Shown here: positions 32,386 to 42,600 of the stretch, one piece after another
How the letters are laid out: every line of letters starts with the position of its first letter
How positions within the stretch are numbered: the stretch's first letter is position 1
Source: an uncultured Clostridia bacterium
GTDB lineage: Bacteria > Bacillota > Clostridia > Christensenellales > Aristaeellaceae
Direction: 5' to 3'
DNA length: 50,935 bases
Assembly: GCA_946538975.1 (NCBI GenBank)
Contig: CAMNHF010000006.1
Location: 1 to 50,935 of the forward strand
Notes under the pieces: generated by a model
Told to the model about the DNA's origin: nothing
The model's input: only the letters and a program-made list of their open reading frames with translations
Database searches by the model: none
Position numbers and translations under genes: made by a program

Positions 32386-34335
32386 ATGAAACCAAAGACC
32401 CGCTGCTACATCTACACCCGTGTTTCCACCGCCATGCAGGTCGACGGATTCAGCCTGGAGGCGCAGAAGGAGAAACTGCGGAGCTTTGCCGCGTTTCAGG
32501 AGATGGAAATTGCCGGCGAATACTGCGACGAAGGCTTTTCCGGAAAGAACATCCAGGGCCGGCTTGCCTTCCGACAGATGCTGCAGGACATAGAAGCCCG
32601 GAAGGATGGGATCAGCTATGTTCTTGTTTTCAAGCTGTCCCGCTTTGGACGGAATGCAGCGGATGTGCTGAATTCCCTGCAGCTGATGCAGGACTATGGC
32701 GTCAATCTCATCTGCGTGGAGGACGGCATCGATTCTTCAAAGGATGCGGGCAAGCTGATCATCTCCGTTCTCTCCGCTGTGGCGGAAATCGAGCGGGAAA
32801 ACATCCGCACCCAGACCATGGCAGGCCGGGAGCAGAAAGCACGGGAAGGCAAATGGAACGGCGGCTTTGCGCCTTATGGCTATATGCTGGTGGACGGCCA
32901 GCTCCTCATCAACGAGGAGGAAGCTGAGGTCATCCGGATCATCTACGACAAATATATCCATTCCAATGGCGGCGCGGGGGCAGTCGCCGAATACCTGAAC
33001 ACACACGGCTATAAGAAGATCACCCGTCAGAATGGCATGATGCCCACTTTCTCTGCGCCTTTTGTGGTGGATGTGCTGGACAACCCGATCTACATGGGCA
33101 AGATCGCGTATGGCCGTAGGCGCGCGGAGAAGAAAGTCGGTACCCGCAACGAGATGCATGTGGTGGTTCAGAGCGATTTCCCCATCTATGAAGGGCAGCA
33201 CGAAGCCATCGTGTCGGAAGAGACCTGGCAACTAGCCCATGAGAAACGTCAGAAATCCGCCTTTGTCCGGGAGAAGATTCATGACATCAACCACGCCCAT
33301 GTGCTGTCCGGCATCCTCCGCTGCCCGGACTGCGGAAAGGGCATGTACGGCAATGTTTCCACACCCCACAAGAAGGATAACAAGATCCGGCATTACTACT
33401 ACTGCAAAAACACGGTCAAAAAGACCGGCCATGAATGCAGATTCCGGACCAACCTGGATCAGGAGGAGATCAACCGTCAGGTCGCTGCGGTGATTTCCGC
33501 CATGGTGAGCCAGCCGGATTTTGTGGAGGCCATCAAGGCAAGGATCGGAACATCCGTCGATACGGCTGACCTCGAAAAGAAACTCGAATCCCTGGAAGCC
33601 CAGAGGCGTCAGGCTGAGGGTGTCAAAGCCCGGCTCGAGCGCCAGATGGACAGCATCCCCGTCGACGATGCGCACTACGAACAGAAGATCGCGGACCTTC
33701 AGCGCCGGTATGACGATCAGTATGATATCCTGGCCGAGATTGCCGCCCAGCAGGATGAAGTAAATGAGCAGCTCCAGCTGATCCGCCAGGAACAGCTTAC
33801 CGGCGAACAGATTTACCAGCTGCTGCTGGCCTTCAACCAGCTGTATCCGACATTCACGGAAGCTGACCAGAAGCGCTTCATGCAGGCCTTTGTGGAGCGC
33901 GTGGACATCTACCCGCAAAAGACAAAGGACGGGCTCTGGATCCGCAGCATCACCTTCCATTTCCCGGTGCCGGTGGAAGGGGAAATGGTTCGACAACTCC
34001 CCTTGGAATCTCAAACCATGCATGAGACGGTCGCACTTTTGTCCAAACTCAAAACTGCCCAACATATCGACGTGGATCTGGGCCTGACCGAGCTGGATGT
34101 GACGGCGGCAGAAGCCAAGGCCACCTATGCTGAAATCCAGACTTATGTCCTTGAACACACAGGTTTGAAGGTCTCTTGTTTGTATATCGCCCAGGTGAAA
34201 GCCAAGCACGGGATCATCGAACGGGAGTGCTACAACAAGGCGAAATCAGATGGCAGCAAAGTGCCAAAATGCCCGCCGGAGAAGGAAAGAGCCATTGAGG
34301 AGGCGCTGAGGCACTTTCGGATGATCCCCAGATGA
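32386..34335 (+). CDS. Large serine recombinase with RlmD-like tail
   Basis: The 649-residue site-specific recombinase has a resolvase-type catalytic domain (about 1-150) with nucleophile Ser14 in YTRVSTAMQ and the FKLSRFGRNAADVLN helix, a recombinase domain (about 170-280), and a zinc ribbon (CPDCGKGMYG ... YYYCKN ... ECRF, about 313-352). A coiled-coil segment follows (about 395-460). The last 104 residues (from METV-like MHETVALLS, about 546) are the tail shared with rlmD. Enzymes of this size integrate and excise mobile elements. ATG 32386 follows AGAAGGAG; the open frame upstream would cross the promoter. Confidence 0.93.
   Translation: MKPKTRCYIYTRVSTAMQVDGFSLEAQKEKLRSFAAFQEMEIAGEYCDEGFSGKNIQGRLAFRQMLQDIEARKDGISYVLVFKLSRFGRNAADVLNSLQLMQDYGVNLICVEDGIDSSKDAGKLIISVLSAVAEIERENIRTQTMAGREQKAREGKWNGGFAPYGYMLVDGQLLINEEEAEVIRIIYDKYIHSNGGAGAVAEYLNTHGYKKITRQNGMMPTFSAPFVVDVLDNPIYMGKIAYGRRRAEKKVGTRNEMHVVVQSDFPIYEGQHEAIVSEETWQLAHEKRQKSAFVREKIHDINHAHVLSGILRCPDCGKGMYGNVSTPHKKDNKIRHYYYCKNTVKKTGHECRFRTNLDQEEINRQVAAVISAMVSQPDFVEAIKARIGTSVDTADLEKKLESLEAQRRQAEGVKARLERQMDSIPVDDAHYEQKIADLQRRYDDQYDILAEIAAQQDEVNEQLQLIRQEQLTGEQIYQLLLAFNQLYPTFTEADQKRFMQAFVERVDIYPQKTKDGLWIRSITFHFPVPVEGEMVRQLPLESQTMHETVALLSKLKTAQHIDVDLGLTELDVTAAEAKATYAEIQTYVLEHTGLKVSCLYIAQVKAKHGIIERECYNKAKSDGSKVPKCPPEKERAIEEALRHFRMIPR
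34024..34335 (+). repeat. Tail module copy B (3' end of the recombinase gene)
   Basis: Starts at the octamer GAGACGGT (34024-34031). In the last 115 bp it differs from copy C at only about ten positions by eye, while the first third is more divergent. It is in frame with the recombinase. Confidence 0.9.
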
Positions 34336-34453
34336 CGTATCCTCACAGGGATTGACGGCAGCGAGGACAAACGGGCTGCACCTGTATGCATGGGATGAAA
34401 AAACCAGCGCATGGATCCATGACACCGGTCCGCTGGGGGAAGGAGGCAGAGCC

Positions 34454-37381
34454 ATGCAGCGCCCTGGTCTGCGAAAGTTTCTTTTTGCGGCGCTTCTTTT
34501 GGCTTTGCCGCTGATCCTGGCGGTCTTTGCCTTTGCGCTTCCGCCGCAGTATGACGAGACTTATCTTGGCGGGCTTGCGGACAAAATGGAGGCGCTGCGG
34601 GCCGCGGAAGGGCCGCGGATTGTGCTGGCCGGGGGCAGCGGGGCCGCGTTTGCCGTGCGCAGCGATCTCCTGGAGCAGGAGTTCCCGGGCCGCCGCGTGG
34701 TGAATCTGGGGATGTATGCGGGACTGGGCAGCACCGTGCCCCTGGAGATCGCAGAGCGGGAGCTTCGGGAAGGCGATATTGTCCTGTTCCTGCCGGAGAT
34801 GAGCGCGCAGACCCTCTCCCTGTTCTTTGGCGACGAGGCCATGTGGCAGGCGGCGGACGGGCACTGGGAGCTGCTTCTCCCGCTGGACGCCTCCCGCAAG
34901 GAAGTTCTGCTGGGGTGCTTTCCCTCATTCGCCGCGAAGAAGGCAGCGTGCTTTTTCCGGGGAGACAAGCCCGCGGGAGACGGGGTCTACACCCGGGCAT
35001 CCTTCAATGCCCATGGTGACATCGACAGCGATCTGCGGCAGCACAATACCATGCCCGGCGGTTACGACCCGGATCAGCCGGTGGATTTTACCGTGCTGAA
35101 TCCTGCGGAGGACTTTGTTGATTTCGTGAATGCCTGCGCCTGGCGCTGCGAGGAGAAGGGCGTGCGGTTCTTCTTTGCCTTCGCGCCGGTGAACAGTGCG
35201 GCGGCGGATGCCTCCGGCGGCGCGGCCTTCACGGAACGGCTGCGGCAGAACCTGACCTGTCCGGTGCTGGGCAGTGCGGATGAATGCCTGATGGATCCCG
35301 GCTGGTTTTTCGATACCAACTTTCACCTGAACAGCGCCGGGGCCGTGGCCTACACCGCAAAGCTGAGCGGGTGGCTCAAGGCCACGTTGGGCCTGGCGCC
35401 GGAGACAGCCATCGTCCTGCCGGAGATGCCCTCCGAAGGGGCAGAAGCCGTCTTCTTCCGGGGAGATGACACGGACAGCGCGCTCTTCCTGTACGAGGAA
35501 AGGGAGGGCGGGCTGTGGGTGACAGGCCTTCGTCCGGAGGGAATGGAACGGAAAAGCCTGATTCTCCCCACCGCGGCGGAGGGCAAGCCGGTGCTTGGCT
35601 TCGACGCGGCTGTCTTTGCCGGAAACACGGCCCTGGAAACCCTGAGCCTCCAGGCCAATCTCCGCCACATCCCGGATGGCGCCTTTGCGGGCTGTACAGG
35701 GCTGCGGGAGGTGCGGCTGCTGGACGTCGCGCCCTCTGCCTGCACGGTGGGACAGGATCTGCTCCGGGGAACGGACGCTTGGATCGTGGTGAGCCCGGAG
35801 CGGCTCGCGGCCTATATGACCGACTATTTCTGGGCAATGCATGCCCCCCGCATCCGGGCCGGGGCGGCAGAGAAAACGCCTGTCCCTGCACTGACAGAGG
35901 CTCCCGCTGCCGCCGGCGTGCGATATGACGGCAATGGCGGTCTCCTGTCCGACGGCTCAGGGGCTGCTTCCACGGAGCTGCCCATCACGGATGCCCACCT
36001 GCGCCAGAATGCCCCGGACGCCCTGCTCTTCACCCGGCCGGGCTTTGTGCTGGCGGGCTGGAACACCCGCCCGGACGGCAGCGGTGAGGAGACCGGACCC
36101 GGCTGGCGGTTTGAGGCACAGCCCGGGATGACGCTTTATGCGCACTGGCTGGCGGAAACGCCGGAGGACCGCTTTACCTGGGAGGAACAGGATGGCGAGG
36201 CCTGGATCACCGGTTGGCAGGGCACAGAGGAGACCTGTGTTCTGCCGGAGCAGCTGGGGCAGCTGCCGCTGCGTGGCATCCGGTCCGGGGCTTTCCGGGG
36301 CGCGAGCCTGGACATGGCGGTGATTCCGCCCGCAGTGCGCGTGATCGAGCCAGAAGCCTTCGCCGGCTGCTCGATGCGCACACTGTATCTTTTCGACAGC
36401 CTGGAGACCGTGTCCGACGCCGCCTTCACCGGCTGCGGCGAGCTGCGGGAACTGCGGATCGGGGCCGCCTCTCCCCCGGTATACAGCATCAGCTACTACG
36501 CCACCTTCGCCGACAAATATGACCGGCTCCTGAGCCTTCGCGGCGGGAAAAAGCTGGTGCTGTTCTCCGGCTCCTCCACCCGTTATGGTTATGACAGCGC
36601 CGCCCTGGAGCGGAATTTCCCGGAATACCGGGTGGTGAACATGGGCGTCTACGCCTACACCAACGCCCTGCCCCAGATGGAGCTCATCCTCCGGGAGATG
36701 GAAGCGGGGGACGTGCTGCTCCATGCCCCGGAATTCGACTGCCTGAACTTCCAGGCCTGCGAGAACAATCTGCTGGACTTCCACTTCTGGGCCATGATGG
36801 AGGCCGATTACGGCTGCGCTTCCCTGCTGGATCTGCGGGATTACAGCCGGGTGTTCGACAGCCTGCAGCAGTATCTCACGATCCGCCGGAGCCTCCCTGG
36901 CCGTTCTTACACCGAGACCCCCAACGGCTACGATGACGACGGGAACTTCATGAATATGCCCACCTACAATGAGTACGGGGACATCATCACCCTCCGGGCC
37001 AACAACAAGGTGGACATCATGCTGAAATACGTCCGGGCGGACTACACCGCGGCGTCCTTCCCCGCAGCGCGGCTGGAGAGCCTCAACCGGGAGTACCGGC
37101 GCTTCCTGGACAGGGGCATCCGGGTGCTCTTCACCTATACGCCCCGGAACCGCTCCTCCATCACAGAGGAGAGCACCCCGGAAAACCGCGCGGCCCTCCA
37201 CCGCCTGCTGAAGGAGAGCCTCTGCGTGCCGGTGATCTCGAATATTGAGGATTCGCTGATGTCCGGCGAGTTCTTCTTCGTGATCGACAGCCACCTGAGC
37301 AATGAGGGCGTACGGCTCCACACCCTGCAGATCATCGAGGACCTGAAGCCGTGGCTGAATGGCGGCGCACAGGGAACTTGA
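34454..37381 (+). CDS. Exported protein with two SGNH-like domains around LRR and InlB-type repeats
   Basis: This 975-residue protein has an N-terminal signal anchor (about 6-30). The first SGNH-like domain (about 50-310) has block I VLAGGSGAAF and a late FFDTNFHLNSAG with Asp/His. BspA-type leucine-rich repeats follow (about 345-450), then an InlB-type repeat (about 495-570, GFVLAGWNT ... TLYAHW), more leucine-rich repeats (about 600-680), and a second SGNH-like domain (about 695-965, LFSGSSTRYG ... FFVIDSHLSNEG). Both SGNH copies share an internal NxxGD segment, so the domain was duplicated. Family relatives act on acylated surface polymers. GGAAGGAGG precedes ATG 34454. Confidence 0.72.
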   Translation: MQRPGLRKFLFAALLLALPLILAVFAFALPPQYDETYLGGLADKMEALRAAEGPRIVLAGGSGAAFAVRSDLLEQEFPGRRVVNLGMYAGLGSTVPLEIAERELREGDIVLFLPEMSAQTLSLFFGDEAMWQAADGHWELLLPLDASRKEVLLGCFPSFAAKKAACFFRGDKPAGDGVYTRASFNAHGDIDSDLRQHNTMPGGYDPDQPVDFTVLNPAEDFVDFVNACAWRCEEKGVRFFFAFAPVNSAAADASGGAAFTERLRQNLTCPVLGSADECLMDPGWFFDTNFHLNSAGAVAYTAKLSGWLKATLGLAPETAIVLPEMPSEGAEAVFFRGDDTDSALFLYEEREGGLWVTGLRPEGMERKSLILPTAAEGKPVLGFDAAVFAGNTALETLSLQANLRHIPDGAFAGCTGLREVRLLDVAPSACTVGQDLLRGTDAWIVVSPERLAAYMTDYFWAMHAPRIRAGAAEKTPVPALTEAPAAAGVRYDGNGGLLSDGSGAASTELPITDAHLRQNAPDALLFTRPGFVLAGWNTRPDGSGEETGPGWRFEAQPGMTLYAHWLAETPEDRFTWEEQDGEAWITGWQGTEETCVLPEQLGQLPLRGIRSGAFRGASLDMAVIPPAVRVIEPEAFAGCSMRTLYLFDSLETVSDAAFTGCGELRELRIGAASPPVYSISYYATFADKYDRLLSLRGGKKLVLFSGSSTRYGYDSAALERNFPEYRVVNMGVYAYTNALPQMELILREMEAGDVLLHAPEFDCLNFQACENNLLDFHFWAMMEADYGCASLLDLRDYSRVFDSLQQYLTIRRSLPGRSYTETPNGYDDDGNFMNMPTYNEYGDIITLRANNKVDIMLKYVRADYTAASFPAARLESLNREYRRFLDRGIRVLFTYTPRNRSSITEESTPENRAALHRLLKESLCVPVISNIEDSLMSGEFFFVIDSHLSNEGVRLHTLQIIEDLKPWLNGGAQGT

Positions 37382-37405
37382 TTTTTCCTGAAATCATCCT
37401 ATAAT
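37378..37405 (+). promoter_or_regulatory. Promoter of the second LytTR/GHKL pair
   Basis: TTGATT (37378-37383), 16 bp, TATAAT (37400-37405). The -35 overlaps the stop codon of the preceding gene. Confidence 0.75.
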
Positions 37406-37428
37406 ATCCTCAGCGAGGTGAAATACGC

Positions 37429-38127
37429 ATGTACAGGATCGCAATCGTGGAGGATCAGGCCGGCGATGAGCGGCGGCTGGTATCCCTTCTGGAGCAGTAT
37501 GCACGGGAGGAGAACCAGCAGTTTTCGCTGACCGTTTTTCACAGCGCGATGGCCTTCCTGGAAGACTACACCCACCGTTTTGAGCTGGTCTTCATGGACA
37601 TCCGGCTTCCCGGTCTGGACGGCATGGAGGCCGCCCATGAGCTCCGGCGTCTGGATCACGCCGTGGCGCTGGTTTTCCTCACCAGCCTGGCTCAGTATGC
37701 GGTGGAGAGCTATGAGGTGGACGCGGCGGACTACATCCTCAAGCCAGTTACAGCCGCGGCCCTGCGGCTGAAGCTTCCCCGCATCCTGGCGCGCTGCAGC
37801 CAGGCCCAGGCGGAGGTGGTGATCCGCAGCGAGGAGGGCACCCTGCGGCTGAAGGCCAATGAACTGAGGTTTGTGGAAATCTACGACCATCATATCCATT
37901 TTGATACCGCGGGCGGCGTTCGCCGGGCCTACGGAACGCTGAAAGAGATCGAGCGGGCGCTGCCGGACGGCTTCTTCCGCGTCAACAACCAGACCATCGT
38001 CAACCTGGGCTGTGTGACCCGGGTGGAGGGCGAAAGCGTGACGGTAGCCGGACGGGTCTTTCCCATCAGCCGCGGACGGCGCAAGGAGTTCCTCTCGGCC
38101 CTGAACGCATCCGGGCTGAAAATCTGA
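37429..38127 (+). CDS. LytTR-family response regulator (second pair)
   Basis: The 232-residue regulator has a receiver domain with acidic residues in VEDQ, the phosphorylated Asp57 in VFMDIRLPGLDG and Lys in YILKPVT. The LytTR domain (about 135-230) includes LRFVEIYDHHIHF and FFRVNNQTIVNLGCV. It is a paralog of the regulator at 17730 and precedes the plus-strand GH3 operon, its likely target. The kinase gene follows after 13 bp. The three operators of the first island do not recur here, so its DNA site probably differs. Confidence 0.88.
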   Translation: MYRIAIVEDQAGDERRLVSLLEQYAREENQQFSLTVFHSAMAFLEDYTHRFELVFMDIRLPGLDGMEAAHELRRLDHAVALVFLTSLAQYAVESYEVDAADYILKPVTAAALRLKLPRILARCSQAQAEVVIRSEEGTLRLKANELRFVEIYDHHIHFDTAGGVRRAYGTLKEIERALPDGFFRVNNQTIVNLGCVTRVEGESVTVAGRVFPISRGRRKEFLSALNASGLKI

Positions 38128-38140
38128 GGAGGCGATAAGC

Positions 38141-39448
38141 GTGCTGTGGAGAGCTGTGCTGGAATCCCTGCGGGATGATCTGCTCATCACGCTCTCGGTG
38201 GGGGTGGGCTGCCTGATCGCCGCGCTGTGCATTGAACCGAGGCGGCATTTCGCGCTGCGGGCGGCCGGCAGTTTTGCGGTGGTCTTCGCCTGGATGACCG
38301 CAACCCAGCTGTGGATACTGACTCGCTCCGTCGACTTCCTGACCACGGGGCTGATCCGCTACAGCGTGCTGTTTGTTCTGTATGGCCTCTCGGTGGCGTT
38401 CATGTGCAAGGCCGGGTTCCGGCAGTGCCTCTTTGCGGTCACAGTGGCCTACTCCATCCAGAACGGGTGTGAGCGGCTATTTGAGATTTTGCGGGATGCC
38501 GGCGTCAGCATGTCTGTCTGGCTGGACCGTGTTTGCCTGGGCCTGCTGATGGCAGGCGTCCTGTGGATCTACTACCGGGTGCTGGTCAGGAATCCCAGAG
38601 GCCGGGCCAGGCTGGACTTCTCGGATCTGAACACATCCGTCATGCTCTTCATGGGCGTGGGCGTGCTGGCGGTCTCGGTGGCGCTGGACCTGGTGGTCCG
38701 CCGCTATTCCGAGAACGGCGGGATGGGACTGAGCATCTGCCACGACATCATGAGTGCCCTCTTCTCCTTCCTGGCCGTCGTGGTGTGCATGAGCCACCTG
38801 CGGGAGAGCGAGAGCGAGCGCAGGGCGGCGATCGCCTCCCAGCTGCTCTACAGCGAACGGCGGCGCTACGAGCGGGAGAAGCAGATCCACGACGCCATCA
38901 ACATCAAGTGCCACGACATCCGCCATCAGATCGCCGCCCTGGGCGAGGCGGGGCACCGGGCCGAGCTGCAGAAGATCGATCCGCTGATCACCATCTACGA
39001 CACCTCCATCCACACCCGGAACGCTGCCCTGGATGTGGTGCTCAGCGGCAAGGCCCTGGCCAGCAGCAGCCAGAGGATCACCCTGACCTGCCTGGCGGAC
39101 GGGCGGCGCATGGGCTTCATGGAGGACAGCGACATTTACGCCCTCTTCGGCAACATCCTGGACAACGCAATCGAGGCTGCGCAGGCCATGGACGACCCGG
39201 AGAAGCGGATCATCTCCCTGAACGTCTCCACCCGGGACGACCTGCTGCTCATCGAATGCCAGAATTTCTGCACCGATCACCTGACGATGAAGGACGGCCT
39301 GCCTGAGACCACCAAGGAGAACAAGGATTATCACGGCTACGGCACCCGCTCCATCCGCATGCTGACGGAGAAGTACGGCGGCGACCTGAACATCAGCGCG
39401 GAGGGCGGCGTCTTCCACCTCTCCATCCTGCTGCCGATCCCGGTCTGA
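38141..39448 (+). CDS. GHKL sensor histidine kinase (second pair)
   Basis: This 435-residue kinase has about six N-terminal transmembrane helices (residues 10-225) and a cytoplasmic part with the phospho-acceptor His in NIKCHDIRHQIAALG. The N-box is LDNAIEAAQAMDD and the G-box HGYGTRSIRMLTEKYGG. It starts at GTG 38141 with AGGAGG upstream. Gene order here is regulator-kinase, as in the first pair (18443-16435). A terminator closes the operon before the GH3 genes. Confidence 0.87.
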   Translation: MLWRAVLESLRDDLLITLSVGVGCLIAALCIEPRRHFALRAAGSFAVVFAWMTATQLWILTRSVDFLTTGLIRYSVLFVLYGLSVAFMCKAGFRQCLFAVTVAYSIQNGCERLFEILRDAGVSMSVWLDRVCLGLLMAGVLWIYYRVLVRNPRGRARLDFSDLNTSVMLFMGVGVLAVSVALDLVVRRYSENGGMGLSICHDIMSALFSFLAVVVCMSHLRESESERRAAIASQLLYSERRRYEREKQIHDAINIKCHDIRHQIAALGEAGHRAELQKIDPLITIYDTSIHTRNAALDVVLSGKALASSSQRITLTCLADGRRMGFMEDSDIYALFGNILDNAIEAAQAMDDPEKRIISLNVSTRDDLLLIECQNFCTDHLTMKDGLPETTKENKDYHGYGTRSIRMLTEKYGGDLNISAEGGVFHLSILLPIPV

Positions 39449-39455
39449 GCGCCGT

Positions 39456-39480
39456 ATGCTCCCTGCGGGGAGCATTTTTT
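39456..39480 (+). terminator. Terminator of the second LytTR/GHKL pair
   Basis: ATGCTCCC (39456-39463) pairs with GGGAGCAT (39468-39475) across a 4-base loop, followed by six T residues. Confidence 0.9.
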
Positions 39481-39526
39481 CATCTGATGCAAAAAAAGTG
39501 GTGAAAACCGCAAAAGAAGTTATCCG

Positions 39527-39555
39527 GGGGAACTTGCCTGAAATGCCTGTATAAT
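39527..39555 (+). promoter_or_regulatory. Atypical promoter of the plus-strand GH3 operon
   Basis: TATAAT (39550-39555) has no -35 at the usual distance; the only TTGCCT lies 10 bp upstream. The block GGGAACTTG...CCTGAAAT-N5-TATAAT matches the promoter at 37372-37405 apart from a 6-bp gap, so activation by a regulator is likely. The 5' leader of about 115 nt contains a CCGTCTG/CAGACGG hairpin (39619-39636). Confidence 0.55.
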
Positions 39556-39677
39556 GGTCATGTCATCAATGGGCGGTATCTTTTCAGATCGGACAAATCC
39601 CCTTTCCTCAGTGCCCTGCCGTCTGAACGCAGACGGTTGTGAATATCTCCTCTGACCCAAAGAAAGGAAGAGAGAAC

Positions 39678-42600
39678 ATGTCAAAGACCTTCCGGAAACT
39701 TGCTTCCCTGGTTCTGGCGCTGTGCATGCTGCTGAGCTGCATGCAGGCGATGGCCGGCACCGTGTCCGGCGACATGGAGGCCAAGGGACACTTCTACGCC
39801 GACTACGTCACCCTGGACGAGGCGATGGAGGCCGGCAACCGGCTGCACATCACCATGACCCAGGAGGGCCAGGTGCTGCTGAAGAATGAAAACGGCGCCC
39901 TGCCCCTGGCCGCCGATGAGCGGGACATCACCTTCCTCGGCATCGCTTCCGTGGACTACAACCGCGCGGGCGGCGGCTCCGGCGCGACCCGGGGCACCAA
40001 GTACGCCCTGGACTGGTTCACCGGCTTCGAGCAGGAAGGCTTCCACATCAACCCCAAGACCAAGTCCCTCTACGAAAACCTGTTCGTGGTGCTGGGCGGC
40101 GCGCATGAGACCAACGACTCCGGCAAGCTGCTGGAGCCCGGCATGAGCTACTACAGCAAGTCCGTCATCGCGACCTTCAAGGCGTACGACGACGTGGCCG
40201 TGGTGTGCATCAGCCGCTTCGGCCGGGAGAACATGGACACGAAGACCAACAGCGTCGATGGCCATGCCGATCCCAATGACCACTACCTCCAGCTGGACGA
40301 CAACGAGCATGAGCTGATCAAGCTGGCCAAGGCCAACTTCAAGAAGGTCGTGGTCATGATCAACTCCTCCATGATCATGCAGATCCCCGAGCTGAACGCT
40401 CCGGTGGACACCGAGTACGGCGTGGACGCCATCCTGTGGGTGGGCGGCATCGGCGACCAGGGCACCAAGGTCGCGGCCCAGATCCTGAAGGGTGACGTGA
40501 ATCCCTCCGGCCATACCCCCGACATCTGGCCGGCGGACTTCCACAAGGATCCCTCCTTCACCAATTTCTCCGACATGAGCCAGAACATCGACGAGAACGG
40601 CGACCGGATGACCTCCTGGCTCACCGCGCCCGACGGCTCCTCCACCGTCTTCTCCGACGTGGAGTTCCGCGAGGGCATCTACATGGGCTACCGCTACTAC
40701 GAGACCAAGGCCGATGACATGAATGCGGCCGAGGCCGGCAGCGGCGACGCCTGGTATGCCGAGAACGTGCTCTATCCCTTCGGCTACGGCCTGTCCTACA
40801 CCAGCTTCGAGTGGGAGCTGGTCAGCACCTCCGACAAGGCCATCACCGATCCCGCCCAGAAGATCTCCATGCAGGTGAAGGTCACCAACACCGGTGCCGT
40901 CGCCGGCAAGGACGTCGTCGAGCTGTACGCGACCACGCCCTACATCACCGGCGAGATTGAGAAGGCCTCCGCTGTGCTGGTGGGCTATGCCAAGACCAAG
41001 ATGCTCAAGCCCGGCGAGTCCGACACGGTGACCATCGAGTTCACCGCGCAGGATATGGCTTCCTTCGACTGGAACGACGCCAACAAGAACGGCTTCGAAG
41101 GCTATGAGCTGGACGCCGGCGATTATGTCATCTCCGCCCGCCGCAACAGCCATGACTGCGTGCTGGCCGAGACCTTCACCGCCGCGGAAAACATCCAGTG
41201 CAAATATGACCTGGTGACCGGCGCTGAGATCAAGCCGGTGTTCGTGGATGACTTCGACACCACCCGCGAGGACCTGCTGGAGAACATGATCTCCCGTGCC
41301 ACCGGCCTCGAGCAGCCCAAGGCCCAGACCGCCGAAGAGCGCGTGCTGGAAGACTGGGAGTATGAGGTCCTGATGTCCGAGGAGACCTACAAGCCCTACC
41401 GCGACGAGGAAGGCCAGCCCTGGTACGTGGCGGAAGTGCCTGCCGAGTGGACCCAGGGCGCCGAGACCGACGTGACCCTGGCCGAGCTGGCCGGCCTGCC
41501 CTACACCGAGCCCACTGTGGTGGACGGCATTGCCACCATCGCCACCGACGAGGCTTCCCTCAAGTGGGAGTCCTACATGAACAGCCTCTCCTGGGATGAC
41601 CTGGTGAACCTGTTCCTGGGCTCTGACGGCGGCCAGGACGGCCCCGTGCAGTTCGGCGGCACCTGCTGGGCCTCCACCCCCATCGCGGCGGCCACCTGGA
41701 ACATTGATCTGCTGACCGAGCAGGGCGTCATGTATGGCAACCAGGCGCTGCTGCAGGGCCGCTTCGCGTGGCGCGGCCCGGGCACCAACATCCACCGCTC
41801 CCCCTTCAACGGCCGTGTGTTCGAATACTACTCCGAGGATCCCTTCCTGACGGCCTCCATGGCGGCTGTCATCTGCGCCGGTGCCCAGAGCAAGGGCGTC
41901 TCCTGCTTCGCCAAGCACATGTTCGCCAACGTGCAGGAGCACAACCGCGCTGACTACGGCGGCGTCTGCACCTTCGCCACCGAGCAGACCTTCCGTGAGA
42001 TCTACATGCGCTCCTTCGAATGGATGGTCAAGTATGGCCACACCAACGGCATGATGACCTCCTTCAACCGCATCGGCTATGTGGTCAACTCCAATAACTG
42101 GGTCGTACACGAGGACGTGCTCCGCAAGGAGTGGGGCTTCCAGGGCGCCACGGTCAATGACGCCTGGGCCAAGGACTTCTCCTCCGCCGACCTGATGATC
42201 CGCGCCGGCGACGACACCTTCATGTCCGGCGACGCCTCCTTCACCAAGACCTACCTGACCAAGGGCGAGTGGGACGCCTCCCTGCGCGACGGCAAGGGCG
42301 ACGTGCTGGTGCCCAATGAGGACGGCGACGGCACCTTCGAGTCCACCACCCACTACTTCGCGATGCGCAAGTCCGCGCAGCGCACCCAGATGGCAAAGGT
42401 CAACAGCAACCAGTACAAGAACTTCGCCACCGACTACGCCCTGACGGCCACCGTGTACTACGGCGTGGGCAACGCGGCGCAGATCGAGTGCGAAGACACC
42501 TCCGACTTCAGCGTCACCCTGTGCGAGGGCCAGGAGCTGCCCCTGGGTCTGAGCGCCAGCGGCTTCGTGGTGAGCTATGAGCAGCCCATCCTGGGCCAGT

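Larger units (their letters stand above)
23657..34335 (+). mobile_element. Putative integrative mobilizable element
   Basis: The segment holds a repeat-rich control region, mobC, a relaxase, two replication-type genes and a large serine recombinase, all on the plus strand. The divergent nrfA-resB-ccsA operon sits between the replication genes and the recombinase. There are no conjugation pore (type IV secretion) genes, so transfer would need a helper. The limits are uncertain: the right end is placed at the recombinase stop and the left end at the first phased repeat. Whether the nrf genes are true cargo is an inference from position. Confidence 0.68.

Noticed and set aside
34024-34335. Recombinase tail as a frameshifted or broken rlmD remnant
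   Set aside because: It is in frame and continuous with the recombinase, and similar tails occur on Firmicute recombinases, so it is treated as part of the protein.
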